64,000 nt of DNA from NCBI RefSeq assembly GCF_000203815.1, contig NW_004457715.1, positions 434,001-498,000 of the forward strand, read 5' to 3'. A model generated the notes under the pieces. It was not told the DNA's origin and did no database searches. It saw nothing but the letters and a program-made list of their open reading frames with translations. This document shows, piece by piece, positions 48,596 through 62,438 of the stretch (positions within the stretch are counted from its first letter, which is position 1; the number at the start of each line of letters is the position of its first letter). The stretch is from Cavenderia fasciculata (Eukaryota > Evosea > Eumycetozoa > Acytosteliales > Cavenderiaceae). The translations under genes and the position numbers were made by a program.

Positions 48596-51433
48596 TTAAT
48601 CTCTTTTAATTCTTCTTGTTGAAGATGATAAGAATAAATTGACGAGAGATTTTCTTATCAAATCGAATGGAATGATAGAGAGAGAGGCAATGATGACGAC
48701 GACCCATTCATTGAGAGTAAGTCCAACAGTACGTAGGACAGAACCACCGATATAGGTAAAGACGATTTGAACGCAAAAGATGAAAAAGATGACTACAATG
48801 AAACCCTTGTTATCGAGGAGATGGTCAAAGAGGTTCAAACGATTGGTACGAACATTGAATGCGTTGATGACTGCCAAAAAGATGAAAAAGGCAAAAAAGG
48901 CGGTAAGGAATACCGGTTCCGATGTTACACCATCTCTTGTAAAGTAGGATTCAACCCAGTCATTGGTGAGGAATGCAACTGACATAATTGAAATGTATGG
49001 ACCACCTCCTAGGATTGAGAACCACATACGAGGGGTAATGATATTTTGGTCACGTTTGATTGGTTTCTCCTTCATATAACGATCGAGTGCTGGTTCACCT
49101 CCAAATGCCAATGCTGCCAATGTATCCATGACAAGATTGACCCAGAGTAATTGGATCAATGTCAATGGGAAATCAAAACCCATAAATGGTCCGAGGAATA
49201 CGATCATAGTCGATGCAACATTGATAGTCGATTGAAAGACGATAAACTTTTGAATTGATTTGTAAATGGTACGACCATAGAGGACTGCTTGCGTAATAGA
49301 GGCAAAGTTATCATCGAGGATAACGATATCGGCTGCTTCTTTTGATACCTCTGATCCAGATCCCATGGCAAAACCAACATCGGCATGTTTGAGAGCGGCA
49401 CTGTCGTTGACACCATCACCAGTCATACCTACGACCTTGTGGAGATCTTGAGACACTTGTACGAAACGAGTTTTATCCGATGGAAGAGCACGAGACACTA
49501 CACGAAGATGTGGAATCATTTCTTTGAGACGATCGTTTGATACATGTTGTAAATCCAAACTGGTCATGACAACACCTGGTTGCAATTCTTCACCTGGTTG
49601 AATAAGTCCAATTTGATGAGCAACAGCAATTGCAGTTTCCTTTTTATCACCGGTGATCATAACAACTTGAATACCAGCATTCTTGGCCAATTGAATCGAT
49701 GACTTGCTCTCTTCTCTAATCTCGTCGTGTACACCGACAACACCAACCAAAATAAGATTGTTTGGCAAGCTTTCACCTTCTTTTAATGCCTCTTTGGCAA
49801 CGGCTACAGCAATGACTCTGATACCTTGTTCCGATAGTTTGTTCATTTCATTGGTCAATGAATCGATATCTGAAATAGGTTCAATATGGCCATCTTCATT
49901 AAAATGTGATGTACAATGTGAAATAACAATTTCTGGTGCTCCCTTTAAACATGATAATTCAATTTTACCTGTTCCTAATTTTTGTGAACATCTAAAAAAA
50001 AAGGTATAAATAAATATATAGTCTATTTTTTTTTTTTTTTTTTTTTTTTCATACTTTAAAATACCAAGAGGAGGTTTACCAGATGGACCACCAACTTGAG
50101 GAATACTAAGAGTAGCAGCAGAATACTTTCTTTCAGAATGGAATAAAACTTCTCTGATGATTTCAACATCAAAGTCGGCCATTAAAGATTGCTTATCAAG
50201 GAATTGTAAAAGGGCCTTATCAGAGGCATTACCACCAGCGATTTGACCATCTTCATCAATGACAGAACTTGTTGATTCACGAACAGCAAATGAAAGTACA
50301 TCTCTCAATTCTGTTGGAATTTGATTGTAACCCCTGTAGGTGTGACCTGAACCAGAGATGAATGTACGTGGCGTAAAAGTACCCTTGGTAAGAGTACCAG
50401 TCTTGTCGACAAAGAGAATATCCAAACTACCGGCAGTTTCGATACCCAACAACTTTCTTACCAAAACCTTGGCTTTGAGGAGTTTACGCATATTGAGTGA
50501 TAGGACAATGGCAATCATCATTGGTAGACCTTCTGGGACGGCAACGACAATGATGATGATGGCGAGTGTAATAGAGTTGACAACGTCACGTAATACGATT
50601 GGATAGTTGGAGACGTATTGTTTAATGAGAGGCCAGTTGTAGTTTTGATCCATAACCAATTGCTTAAAGAGGAAAGAGACAACGATAAATGAAGCACCAA
50701 TGTAACCAATTGTAGAGATACCATCGGCAAGGTTGGACAATTTAATTTGGAGTGGTGATTCACGTTCGTCAGCCTTTGAAAGTTCAATAGCCAATTCACC
50801 ATACAAAGTATCGTTACCTACACTGTCTACGAGCAAGACACCTTCACCGTCTTCTACAACAGATCCTCTAAAGCAGAGATAGTGATCGGCAAAGTTGTTT
50901 TTAAAGGATGGTTGATAGTCCTTTGGTGCAACAATCTTTTTCTCCAATTCACTCTCACCGTTGAGTGTCGATTGATTGATGTAGAGTTCACCTGCAACCA
51001 ATTTACCATCGGCTGGTACCTTGTCTCCTGCTTGCAATAGAATATAGTCACCGACGACTACATCAAATGCATAGATTTGTTGAACATGATTTCCGTTTCT
51101 AAAGACATTGCATTTGATACGTGATGCCTTTTCTTGGAGCTCTTGGAATGAGTTTTCGTTTTTGTACTCTGAGTAGGTAGATACAAAGGTGGCAAGGAAT
51201 ACTGCACTAGCAATACCTACTCCTTCAAACCATTCTGCATAACCAAAAAATGCTAATGCAACAGTAATAACCAATGCTATACAAAGAATATGAATCAATG
51301 GATCTTGAAAGTTCTCCATCAGTTTTTCAATAAACGATTCTACTTTTACTGGTGGCAATGTATTGGCTCCATATTTCTTTCGGCTTTCCAATACTTTATT
51401 ATCTTCAAGTCCATGAAAATGATATTTTACCAT
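48596..51433 (-). CDS. PMCA-type P-type Ca2+ ATPase
   Basis: Exons 51433-50055 and 49991-48596; 924 residues. The 63-base intron (50054-49992) has GTATGA and TTTTAG ends, a long T-tract, a length divisible by three and no in-frame stop, so the unspliced frame is also open. Motifs: LLQAGDKVPADGK, STLNGESELEKK (actuator), VPEGLPMMIAIVLSL (M4 calcium site), FVDKTGTLTKGTF (phosphorylated Asp), MITGDKKETAIA, MTGDGVNDSAALKHADVG, and LLWVNLVMDTLAALAFGGEP (M6). These place it with plasma-membrane/vacuolar (PMC1, PatA) Ca2+ pumps rather than SERCA. It exports Ca2+ from the cytosol, in Dictyostelium often into the contractile vacuole. No long C-terminal calmodulin-binding tail is seen. TGES reads NGES, which is unusual. 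Confidence 0.93.
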   Translation of the reverse strand: MVKYHFHGLEDNKVLESRKKYGANTLPPVKVESFIEKLMENFQDPLIHILCIALVITVALAFFGYAEWFEGVGIASAVFLATFVSTYSEYKNENSFQELQEKASRIKCNVFRNGNHVQQIYAFDVVVGDYILLQAGDKVPADGKLVAGELYINQSTLNGESELEKKIVAPKDYQPSFKNNFADHYLCFRGSVVEDGEGVLLVDSVGNDTLYGELAIELSKADERESPLQIKLSNLADGISTIGYIGASFIVVSFLFKQLVMDQNYNWPLIKQYVSNYPIVLRDVVNSITLAIIIIVVAVPEGLPMMIAIVLSLNMRKLLKAKVLVRKLLGIETAGSLDILFVDKTGTLTKGTFTPRTFISGSGHTYRGYNQIPTELRDVLSFAVRESTSSVIDEDGQIAGGNASDKALLQFLDKQSLMADFDVEIIREVLFHSERKYSAATLSIPQVGGPSGKPPLGILKYEKKKKKKKIDYIFIYTFFFRCSQKLGTGKIELSCLKGAPEIVISHCTSHFNEDGHIEPISDIDSLTNEMNKLSEQGIRVIAVAVAKEALKEGESLPNNLILVGVVGVHDEIREESKSSIQLAKNAGIQVVMITGDKKETAIAVAHQIGLIQPGEELQPGVVMTSLDLQHVSNDRLKEMIPHLRVVSRALPSDKTRFVQVSQDLHKVVGMTGDGVNDSAALKHADVGFAMGSGSEVSKEAADIVILDDNFASITQAVLYGRTIYKSIQKFIVFQSTINVASTMIVFLGPFMGFDFPLTLIQLLWVNLVMDTLAALAFGGEPALDRYMKEKPIKRDQNIITPRMWFSILGGGPYISIMSVAFLTNDWVESYFTRDGVTSEPVFLTAFFAFFIFLAVINAFNVRTNRLNLFDHLLDNKGFIVVIFFIFCVQIVFTYIGGSVLRTVGLTLNEWVVVIIASLSIIPFDLIRKSLVNLFLSSSTRRIKRD

Positions 51434-51857
51434 GTCTAGTTAGTTTTTTTTATTTATTATTTATTATTACTATTTATTTATTACTATTATTATTATTATT
51501 ATTATTATTTTACTACTACTACTAAGTTGGAGGGAAAAAATATATAAATAGGTTCACTGTCTCTCTTAATAATATAAATACAGAGTATATAGAGAGATAT
51601 ATAAATATATATGTATATATGTAATGGGTGTTGATGATACAAAAACATTACACGAAGAACATCGCACGTCAACAAAAATTAAAAAAAAAAATAAAAAAAA
51701 AGAAATTCATAAAAAAAAACCCAACCCCGTTTGCATCGTCACTCGTCCGAATTAATAAAAGAGTTTGATGATTCACAAAGCTTTACCGTTATTTTATTTT
51801 CCCAAACAGATTTACAGACTTTTTTATTTATAATGCAGACTGTACAGTTACTTTGTT
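51434..51857. other. Intergenic, Ca2+ ATPase promoter
   Basis: AT-rich with ATT and ACT repeats near 51475-51525, a TA-rich stretch near 51590-51620 and A-runs near 51680-51715. The right part is the filactin 3' flank. No supported coding frame. Confidence 0.5.
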
Positions 51858-54800
51858 TTAGAAACATTTTCTATGTACAATTGATTTACCATATTCTTGG
51901 TATTCTTGTCTAGTTATCCATTGATCAGAAAATGTTGATAAATCACCCAATACCGATCCACCACACCACACACTGTGCTCTCTATTGTCGGGTGCTGAAA
52001 TTTTAACGGGCATGTTGGTTAGGTGTTCGAGTTCTGCTTGAAGTCTCTGGGGAAAGCCATTTGCTTTGGTCGATCCACCAGAAATGACAATATTTTTGTA
52101 CAATTCCTTTCTAATGTCAACATCGCAACCCATGATGGATTCGTGCAAGAGTTGTTGGACACCTCCTCCACCTTGGATATCCATACCAAGCAGAGAAGGA
52201 TTGAAAAAGGGTTCATAACAACGGAATCGTTCATTGCCAATGCTCAGCACTTGTTTGTCTGGCATGGTATAGTCCACTTCTTCTGTCACTGGTTGTTTCA
52301 TAGAATCGACATAGTCCATAGAGACAAATGATGTTTTTTCTTTAATATCTCTAACTATTTCTCTCTCGGCTGTTGTTGTGAATGCGTATCCACGTTCTGT
52401 CAATAGTCTCATCAAGTACTCTGTTATGTCTCGACCACCTAGATCCAATCTTTTGACATTGTGTGACATGCAATAACCTTCGTAAATGGGAACAGTATGA
52501 CAAACTCCATCACCACAGTCCAGTACGGTTCCAGTTGTTCGTCCACTGGCGTATAGTGACAAAACAGCTTGAATAGCAATATAGACGGCTGGGACATTAA
52601 AGTATTCCATCATAATTTCCAACATTTTTTCACGGTTTGCCTTTGGATTGAGAGGTGCTTCTGTGAGAATGACAGGATGTTTTGATGAATCGACTCTGAG
52701 TTCATTTGTGAATGTGTACTCCCATATAGTTTCCATATCGCTCCAATTGGTAATGATACCATGTTCGATTGGGTATTTTATCGAGAGAATACCACGTTTT
52801 TGTTGTGCTTCGTCTCCAACATATTTGTCCTTGCCCATACTCTTCATTACGTTTACATGTAACGGATATCCAACAATTGATGGAAATACACAACGTGGTT
52901 GGTCTTCTCCTGCAAATCCTGCTTTTACCACACCTGATCCATTGTCAATAACCAAACATTTTTCGTTGATTGACTGTAGAAACTCTAGATTTGATATTTT
53001 CTTTGCCTTTGAGACTGGTGGAAGTGGTGGAGGAGTTGGGAGATTGTCTTGTAGCGTAGCTTTTGATATTGTCATTGGTACAACAGATTCAACAACAGGT
53101 GGTACTTGGCTTTGTTCAAACGATAGTTTACTGGTTTGTTCCCATAGTTTATCCATTTCATCGTCTGCAGCTGGTGGTAGTACTGTTGAGGTGGTGGCTG
53201 TGCTACTTTCAAGTATAAAGAAAGTCCATGGACTATCTTTAACTTGATTGTGCTCCAAATACACAGCAATAGCGTAACCACCGGCTACAGGTGGAGTATA
53301 CTTGACAGTATATGTACCATTGTTGTTGTCCTTTACATCTCCATGTATTTGTATTCCAGGTGGACCTTGAATAAAAGCATAAAATTTATCTCCACCAACC
53401 TTTCTAACCTGTCCCTTTGAATCTCTAGCTTCAATCGTAAATGTGCTAGACAATTTTGGTTGTCCTTGCTCCAATCCGTCACCATAACAACGACAATGCA
53501 ATGCGTCTGTTGGTAACGATTCTTGTTGTGGTTGTGCAATATTTGCAATAAAAGGACTGTTTTTGATTTGTGTATTTCCTAGATAGACAGCAATGGCATA
53601 TCCACCAACTTTTTGAGGTCGATAAGAGACATTATATGAACCATCATTGTTATCCTTTATGGTTCCATAAATCTGATCTCCAAATTGTCCTTGAATTAAT
53701 ACATGGTATGTATCTCCGCCATTGGTCATCTTTTGGTTGTTGGTATCATATGACTGAATAGTAAACAATGAATCTTGTGTCAATGTACCACTCTTTAGTC
53801 CAGGTCCAAATACTTTGCAATTGTTGGCATCACAATTTGCTTTTTGAATAACAGTTGGCACTGATGGGAATTGTAAATCCAATGACGAGGGTGCAGTGGT
53901 GGCTGCTGTAGGAACTGATGGAAAATCTAAAATAGAAGAGTCAATGGTACTGTTTGTTGGTGTTGATGGTAATTGTTCTGCCAATGAACTAAGACTAAGA
54001 TCTGGAATACTTTGTTGTAAATCTACAAGTGGTGGTAATAACTAAAAGAAAAGACAAAGTTAGACCACAAGTTTAAAATAAATTTTAGTGATGTGTAAAA
54101 TATTTACAGGTGTCTCCCAAGCAATATTATGCTTTTTGGCAATGTTACTTAGATAATAATTGATGAGTGAATCCTCTGGTGGTTTGTTTGATAATCGGTG
54201 AACAATCTAGAAAAAAAAAAAAAAAGAATAATTGGTAAATTAAATTGAAAAGGATTAAATAATATATAACAACATACTTTTGGATTAATACAACAACAAT
54301 CTATACATTCTTCTGGAAACTTCTTTCCAAATTTTTCAATTAATCTTTTTCTAATTTTGTACAATTCTACTTGTTTTTCTAAATATGGTGAAGCAAATAT
54401 GATACTACAAATTGCTTCCTTTAGATCAGGTGGACATATTCTAAATATAATAGACAAGACAGATTAATATTAATCAATCAAAAACCACTTAAACTCTTCT
54501 TCTTCTTTCAAAGATTACTTACTTTACACCTTCTAAAGCTCTGACTCTATTATTAATAGTTTCACAATAGATGATAAGAATTCCTAAAACCTCTGTTTGA
54601 TAGTCTTCATTGATAACTGCAACAGTTTTCACGCGTGCTTGATCTTCTTTACCCAATGTCAATAACTCTGCAATCTCTTTTTTGTGTAGATTACCTTGCT
54701 CAATATTTTTGTTTTTGTGTAATAATAATCTACTGCTTGCTAACTTGAGAAGTAATCCCCTAAAGAGTGATGATTTAAAAAAGAGGAGTGTAAGAAACTT

Positions 54801-54858
54801 TGTGAGAAAGATTCTTTTTGTACATCACATACATGTTATTTGCAGTAAACTTTGTCAT
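51858..54858 (-). CDS. Filactin: IST1 domain, two filamin repeats, actin
   Basis: Five exons: 54858-54833, 54759-54523, 54440-54278, 54206-54108, 54041-51858; 902 residues. Residues about 9-165 form an IST1 (ESCRT-III-like) domain: [47 protein letters not shown], and [17 protein letters not shown]. After a Pro/Ser linker, two filamin-type Ig repeats (about 243-345 and 355-455) each end in GGYAIAVYL followed by SPF or SPW. Residues about 537-902 are a near-complete actin: [61 protein letters not shown] and the terminal IVHRKCF. Nucleotide-loop residues are kept (DSGDG reads DCGDG); the DNase-I loop is changed. Filactin is known from D. discoideum. The IST1 part suggests a link between actin and ESCRT or endosomes, which is inference. 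Confidence 0.92.
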
Positions 54859-55109
54859 GTTTCTTCTTTAAAATTTAAATAAAAAGTATAAGTAATAGTA
54901 GTGGTAGTAGTAGTAAAATAGTAAACGAGTAATATAATAATCAGTATTATACTATTTAGCAATAGTATTAATCCTGCGACCCCAAGTGAAGAGTAAAAAA
55001 AAAAAAATAATTTAAATTTTAATTAAAAAAATATTTTTTGTTCAAAGAAACTTTCGAATCCTGGAAAGCTAGTGTAATAGTTTTTATTTATTCTCTTAGC
55101 TCGAGATGA

Positions 55110-58001
<2,892 letters not shown>

Positions 58002-58255
58002 TTTATCAAGAGGAAATATTTTTTGAAACAAAACAGATAATTAAATTATTATAAAAAATGTTTACCCTTTTTTTACCACCACAAGATTCTGCTGAATCGC
58101 CAAACGAATGATTCGTCAAAACGAATAAAAACAAAAAAAATTAAAAAAAAATGTTTTTAAAAAAAAAAGGTGATGAGACAAAGAAGAAGAAGAAATTTCA
58201 ATACTGATATTAATAATAACAAAACATTTACTTTGTTCAACAGCAAGCTATCAAC

Positions 58256-58322
<67 letters not shown>

Positions 58323-58441
58323 TAGTATAGTATAGTAGCGTAGTAGAGCATCAACAGAGTTTAAACATAAAAAGGTTTCACCCCCCACCAAAGCTCCTTT
58401 TATTTAACGACATACTATATATATATACATAAAAAGTGATG
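58002..58441. other. Divergent promoter with an (AGT)22 repeat
   Basis: Between the DDX31 and BCKDH E1-beta start codons. Contains 22 perfect AGT units at 58256-58321 followed by TATAG repeats, A-runs near 58130-58170 and a run of Cs near 58381. No gene is supported. Confidence 0.6.
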
Positions 58442-59776
58442 ATGCTTTCTAAAAACTTAACTCAATCACTTCTCAGATACACCTCTAATGGTGCTATAAC
58501 TAAAGTATGAAATATATATAACTATTTTTAAATTACTTATTAACAAACACTTTCCTCTTCCTCTTCCTTTTTCTTCTTCTTATCACTAGAATGCATCATC
58601 ACGTGGATTTCATACTAGTAAAGTATTATTAGCAGGAGGACCATCAACACCAATAAACTATCCATCATTAGAGATTCCAAATGCAGGAGAGACACAAAAA
58701 ATGAATCTTTTCCAAGCCATCAACAATGCAATGGATATTTCGCTTCGAACCGATGAAAAGGCATGTGTCTTTGGTGAAGACGTTGGATTTGGTGGTGTTT
58801 TCCGTTGTTCTGTTGACTTGCGCAACAAATATGGTGCCAAGAGAGTATTCAATACTCCTCTCTGCGAACAAGGTATTGCCGGTTTTGCAATTGGTCTTGC
58901 TGCTCAAGGTGCTACTGCTATTGCTGAAATTCAATTTGCTGATTGTATGTCTAAACATATATATAATATATATACATACTATAAGGTTATTATAATTTCT
59001 CTTTTATATTCACACACTCTCTCTCTCTCTTTTTTTTTAATTCTTTTTTAGATATATTTCCTGCATTTGATCAAATTGTAAATGAAGCAGCAAAGTATAG
59101 ATATAGATCAGGTGGACAATTTGATTGTGGTAGTTTGACATTCAGATCACCATATGGTGCTGTTGGACATGGTGGACATTATCATTCACAATCACCAGAG
59201 AGTTATTTTGCCCAAACACCAGGTCTCAAAGTGGTTATGCCAGCCACACCAATTGAAGCCAAGGGATTGTTATTGGCATCGATTCGTGACAAGAACCCAG
59301 TAGTCTTTTTTGAACCAAAACTTCTCTATCGTTCAGCTGTTGAAGATGTACCAATTGGCGACTATGAAATTGAACTTGGTCGTGCTCGTATTGTACAAGA
59401 AGGAAGTGACTTGACATTGGTTGGTTGGGGTGCACAGATGAAGGTTTTGATGCAAGCAGCTCAAATGGCCAAAGAAAAGTTGGGACTTTCTATCGAATTG
59501 ATCGATTTACGTACCATCCTTCCATGGGACGTTGAATGTGTAGAAAAGTCTGTCAAAAAGACTGGTCGTCTTATTATTAGTCACGAAGCACCAAAGACTG
59601 GTGGATGGGCAGCAGAAATATCATCAGCCATTCAAGAAAGATGCTTCCTTCATCTCGAATCACCAATTCAACGTGTTTGTGGTTACGATACTCCATTCCC
59701 TCTTATCTTTGAAAAGTTCTATCTTCCAGATCACTTAAAGAATTTCGAGGCTATTAAAAAATCAATTAATTATTAA
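58442..59776 (+). CDS. bkdB: Branched-chain 2-oxoacid dehydrogenase E1 beta
   Basis: Three exons: 58442-58504, 58590-58944, 59052-59776; 380 residues. The N-terminus ([19 protein letters not shown] and [14 protein letters not shown]) looks like a mitochondrial presequence. The E1-beta core is highly conserved: [89 protein letters not shown] and [25 protein letters not shown] and [12 protein letters not shown] distinguish branched-chain from pyruvate dehydrogenase. With E1-alpha it decarboxylates the oxoacids of Leu, Ile and Val using thiamine diphosphate in the mitochondrial matrix. The C-terminus ([18 protein letters not shown]) is complete. Symbol given by family; D. discoideum uses bkdB. 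Confidence 0.95.
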
Positions 59777-59861
59777 AAATAAATCAAATTTTACGTCAAA
59801 AGACGAATCATTTAATGAAAATGCAGAGAGAACTTTTGATTATTGATTCAATAGTATAGAT

Positions 59862-60434
59862 ATGGAAAATAATAATAATAATAAGACTATTGTAGATAAT
59901 ATTACTTTCTTGACTAAAACAGCAGTAGCTACATCAGAAGGAGAAGGAAAAGGAGCAATTGTAGTTGGTATCAATGAATTACCCATCACATCTTCATTCT
60001 CTATAAGAATCAATCTTGGTGATCATCAACGACAACAACAATCATATATTTTAAGTGTAGAGTTTACAGTTGACATTGCATTCAAAAAACATAAATGTTT
60101 ATTGTATAATGATGTAGTAGCAGATCTGCTGACAACAAATACAATAACCATCGATTTACCAACACTTCAACAATGCTTTGTACGTGATCAATTAGATCCT
60201 ATATTCTGGAACAACATGTCTTGCATTAATATTTCTCTAAACGACTCTTCCAACTCTGATAAGAATATCTACAAAATAACAATGCCATGTAATCTATTCA
60301 ATGCTTATGACAAAGAAACAGCTTTGAACCAAGTTTTATGTACAATCTATAATCCCTTTGACTATAAATTATCATCATCATCATCATCATCATCATCATC
60401 TACTACTACTGCTGCTGCTGCTACAACATCATAA
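59862..60434 (+). CDS. Uncharacterised protein with poly-Ser/Thr tail
   Basis: Single-exon frame of 190 residues, with an ATG after a purine-rich leader about 85 bases past the bkdB stop. An Asn run opens the protein; the middle (about 10-165) is mixed and not low-complexity, with beta-like alternation (YILSVEFTVDIAF, KHKCLLYNDVVADLL, NISLND). A Ser/Thr/Ala homopolymer closes it. I do not recognise the family. The composition and the absence of other-frame competitors support a real gene. It ends 45 bases from the convergent TPR/EF-hand gene. Confidence 0.65.
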   Translation: MENNNNNKTIVDNITFLTKTAVATSEGEGKGAIVVGINELPITSSFSIRINLGDHQRQQQSYILSVEFTVDIAFKKHKCLLYNDVVADLLTTNTITIDLPTLQQCFVRDQLDPIFWNNMSCINISLNDSSNSDKNIYKITMPCNLFNAYDKETALNQVLCTIYNPFDYKLSSSSSSSSSSTTTAAAATTS

Positions 60435-60478
60435 CAATAAATCATATTATTGTTATATATATATATATATATATATAT

Positions 60479-61532
60479 TTATTTTCTCAACTCTTCTTTT
60501 GATAATAATAGTTGTAATTGTTGATTATAACCCAATGTTTTCAAGTCTTTAAAAGTCTCTGTAGAATCTTCAATGGTTTGATTTCTATATGGGACCCATA
60601 AAAAAAAACAAGGTGATATTAATAATGTTTCCAATGTTTGTTAATTGGTTCTGTCTTACACATATAATTCAACAAATCCGGTAAAAGTTAATCCCCTTTT
60701 GTTGGAGTGGTACGATTTAATTAATTGGTTTACGGATTGTCTATCGAGTGGCTGGCCATTTACTTTTTTCGTATAAGATTGTAATTCCTCTGTACTTAGA
60801 GTATTATCATGTGTAATATCAAATCTATCAAATATCTCTCTAAGTGTTACAATAAACTTTTTGGTAACTGCACCATTCTATAGAAATAAAAAAAAGTAAT
60901 TAATTAATAACAAATATGATAATCACTTGAATTTTTGAAATACCAACCTCGATTAACAATGGTACATTTAAATCGTTGTGTCCAGTTTGGAAAACGTGTT
61001 CAAATTCGTCTTCTGGGTTTGAGGGAGCGTCCGAGGAGGAGGAAGCTTTTTCCATCTTTTCCTTGAGAGCATCACGAAGCGTTTGAATACGTTGGTCATT
61101 TTCTCCTTGAGAAGCAATCTCTGCTTTGTCTAAAAATCCTACTGCCTCTATAAATTGTTCTCTTAATCCTGCAATATAACCCAATCCAATCAATGCATCA
61201 ACGCAATGATTGTCGACTGTTACTGCTTGTTCAAACAATTCGTTTGCGTTTTGAATTAATTTAAAGTCTTCCTCATCTTGATCGTCTTCCTCCTCTTCGA
61301 TTGTATCACATTCTTGAATTTTCTCCTTTTCTTCTTCATCATTCTCTTCTTCTTCTTTATGTTGTTGATGGCAATGTTTGGTGCTGCTTTCTGTTTCTGT
61401 TTCTATTTCTGATTTATTCTTTGACAATATTAATGAAAGAAGATCATTGGCACGATTACATAGAATCAATGCTCTGTCTATTGGTTCGATTGAGGATGTA
61501 GCAGAGGTTGAGCTCATTGAACTATTTGGCAT
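60479..61532 (-). CDS. TPR and EF-hand protein
   Basis: Three exons: 61532-60948, 60877-60660, 60584-60479; 302 residues. A Glu-rich stretch (about 55-85) precedes a helical TPR-like segment (ANELFEQAVTVDNHCVDALI, then GLREQFIEAVGFLDKAEI). The second exon opens NGAVTKKFIVTLREIF and carries a canonical EF-hand loop, DITHDNTLSTEE, with acidic or oxygen ligands at positions 1, 3, 5, 9 and 12. The end has KDLKTLGYNQQLQLLL, a pattern seen after EF-hands in small TPR/EF-hand proteins. Calcium binding is likely; partner and role are unknown. The exon 1 donor is uncertain: GAG|GTTGGT is used here, and CAA|GTGATT about 18 bases on would add six residues. Confidence 0.75.
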
Positions 61533-61690
61533 TGTTATTTAAAAATTTTATATTATTATTATTATTACTATATCTATATTACTATTACAAGTGCTTTATC
61601 TATTTGAGAGAAATACTCTCTGAGATTCGGTCGTTTTTTGTTTTTGTATTTTTTTTTTTTTATTAATTATAATAATAATAAATAATTAAT

Positions 61691-62229
61691 TTATTTGCAT
61701 CCAAACACACAAACTATACAATACATTGATTTGTTTTCCCATCTAAATGAACAACTTCCATCAGTATTATTATCCCAAAGACAAGAAGATGCTGTGTGAA
61801 ATCCTGCGCCAACTTTTTGAAAGATGCTACATTGTACTGTTGTTTGTAAAAAGAGATATTAATACAATCGCTTGTCGCTTGATTATTTAATATTTGAGAC
61901 ATACCAATATATTTAAATGATGATGATGATGATGGTGATGAAGAAGAGGAAGAGTTTGTTTCTTGAAGCTTTTTAAGAGTATATTCGATAACAGCTGATG
62001 TCCATTGGGGTACTTTATTGTGTTGATAGACTGCATTTTGAATAGAGGCATCCACTGCCTCCTTTATGATTGACATTACATCTTCAACTATAAATTTACT
62101 ATTGTCTTGTTGCTTTGAGTAGAATGTAGTGGGAAATTATTAAATATTGATAATAATACTAGTAAGATACACGGCTTTTATAATGTATATACATACACTT
62201 GATGTTTCGTTTAATGTAGAGTCTGTCAT
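61691..62229 (-). CDS. Dynein light chain, Tctex type
   Basis: Three exons: 62229-62197, 62112-61905, 61836-61691; 128 residues, slightly above the usual 113 because of a Ser insert. Conserved Tctex blocks: [57 protein letters not shown] and [19 protein letters not shown], then YCIVCVFG. Tctex chains dimerise on the dynein intermediate chain and help attach cargo to cytoplasmic dynein. The Ser run ([14 protein letters not shown]) replaces the short loop before FKYI. The acceptor of exon 3 was fixed by the family match, since the other frames lose the conserved WENK region. Confidence 0.92.
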
Positions 62230-62288
62230 TATTGTTATTTTGTTCTTTGTGTTTAGGGGCTGAATATTTGCTTTCAAAAATACTTGTT

Positions 62289-62320
<32 letters not shown>

Positions 62321-62438
62321 TTCTTTTTTTTTTTTTTCAACACCCTTTTATTGTTGTTCATTTCATTTCACAAAAGATACATAAAAAAAATAGTATAGTA
62401 GAAAGAGAGAAAGAAAAGAGACAACAAACACATTTGTT

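Noticed and set aside
49204-50802. Several 70-100 codon frames within the Ca2+ ATPase
   Set aside because: Shadow frames of a strongly conserved coding region.
58002-58031. Longer N-terminus for the DDX31 homologue
   Set aside because: Starts from TTG; the ATG at 58001 is the first in frame.
58157-58354. Poly-Thr frame on the minus strand
   Set aside because: Reading of the (AGT)22 repeat in a promoter.
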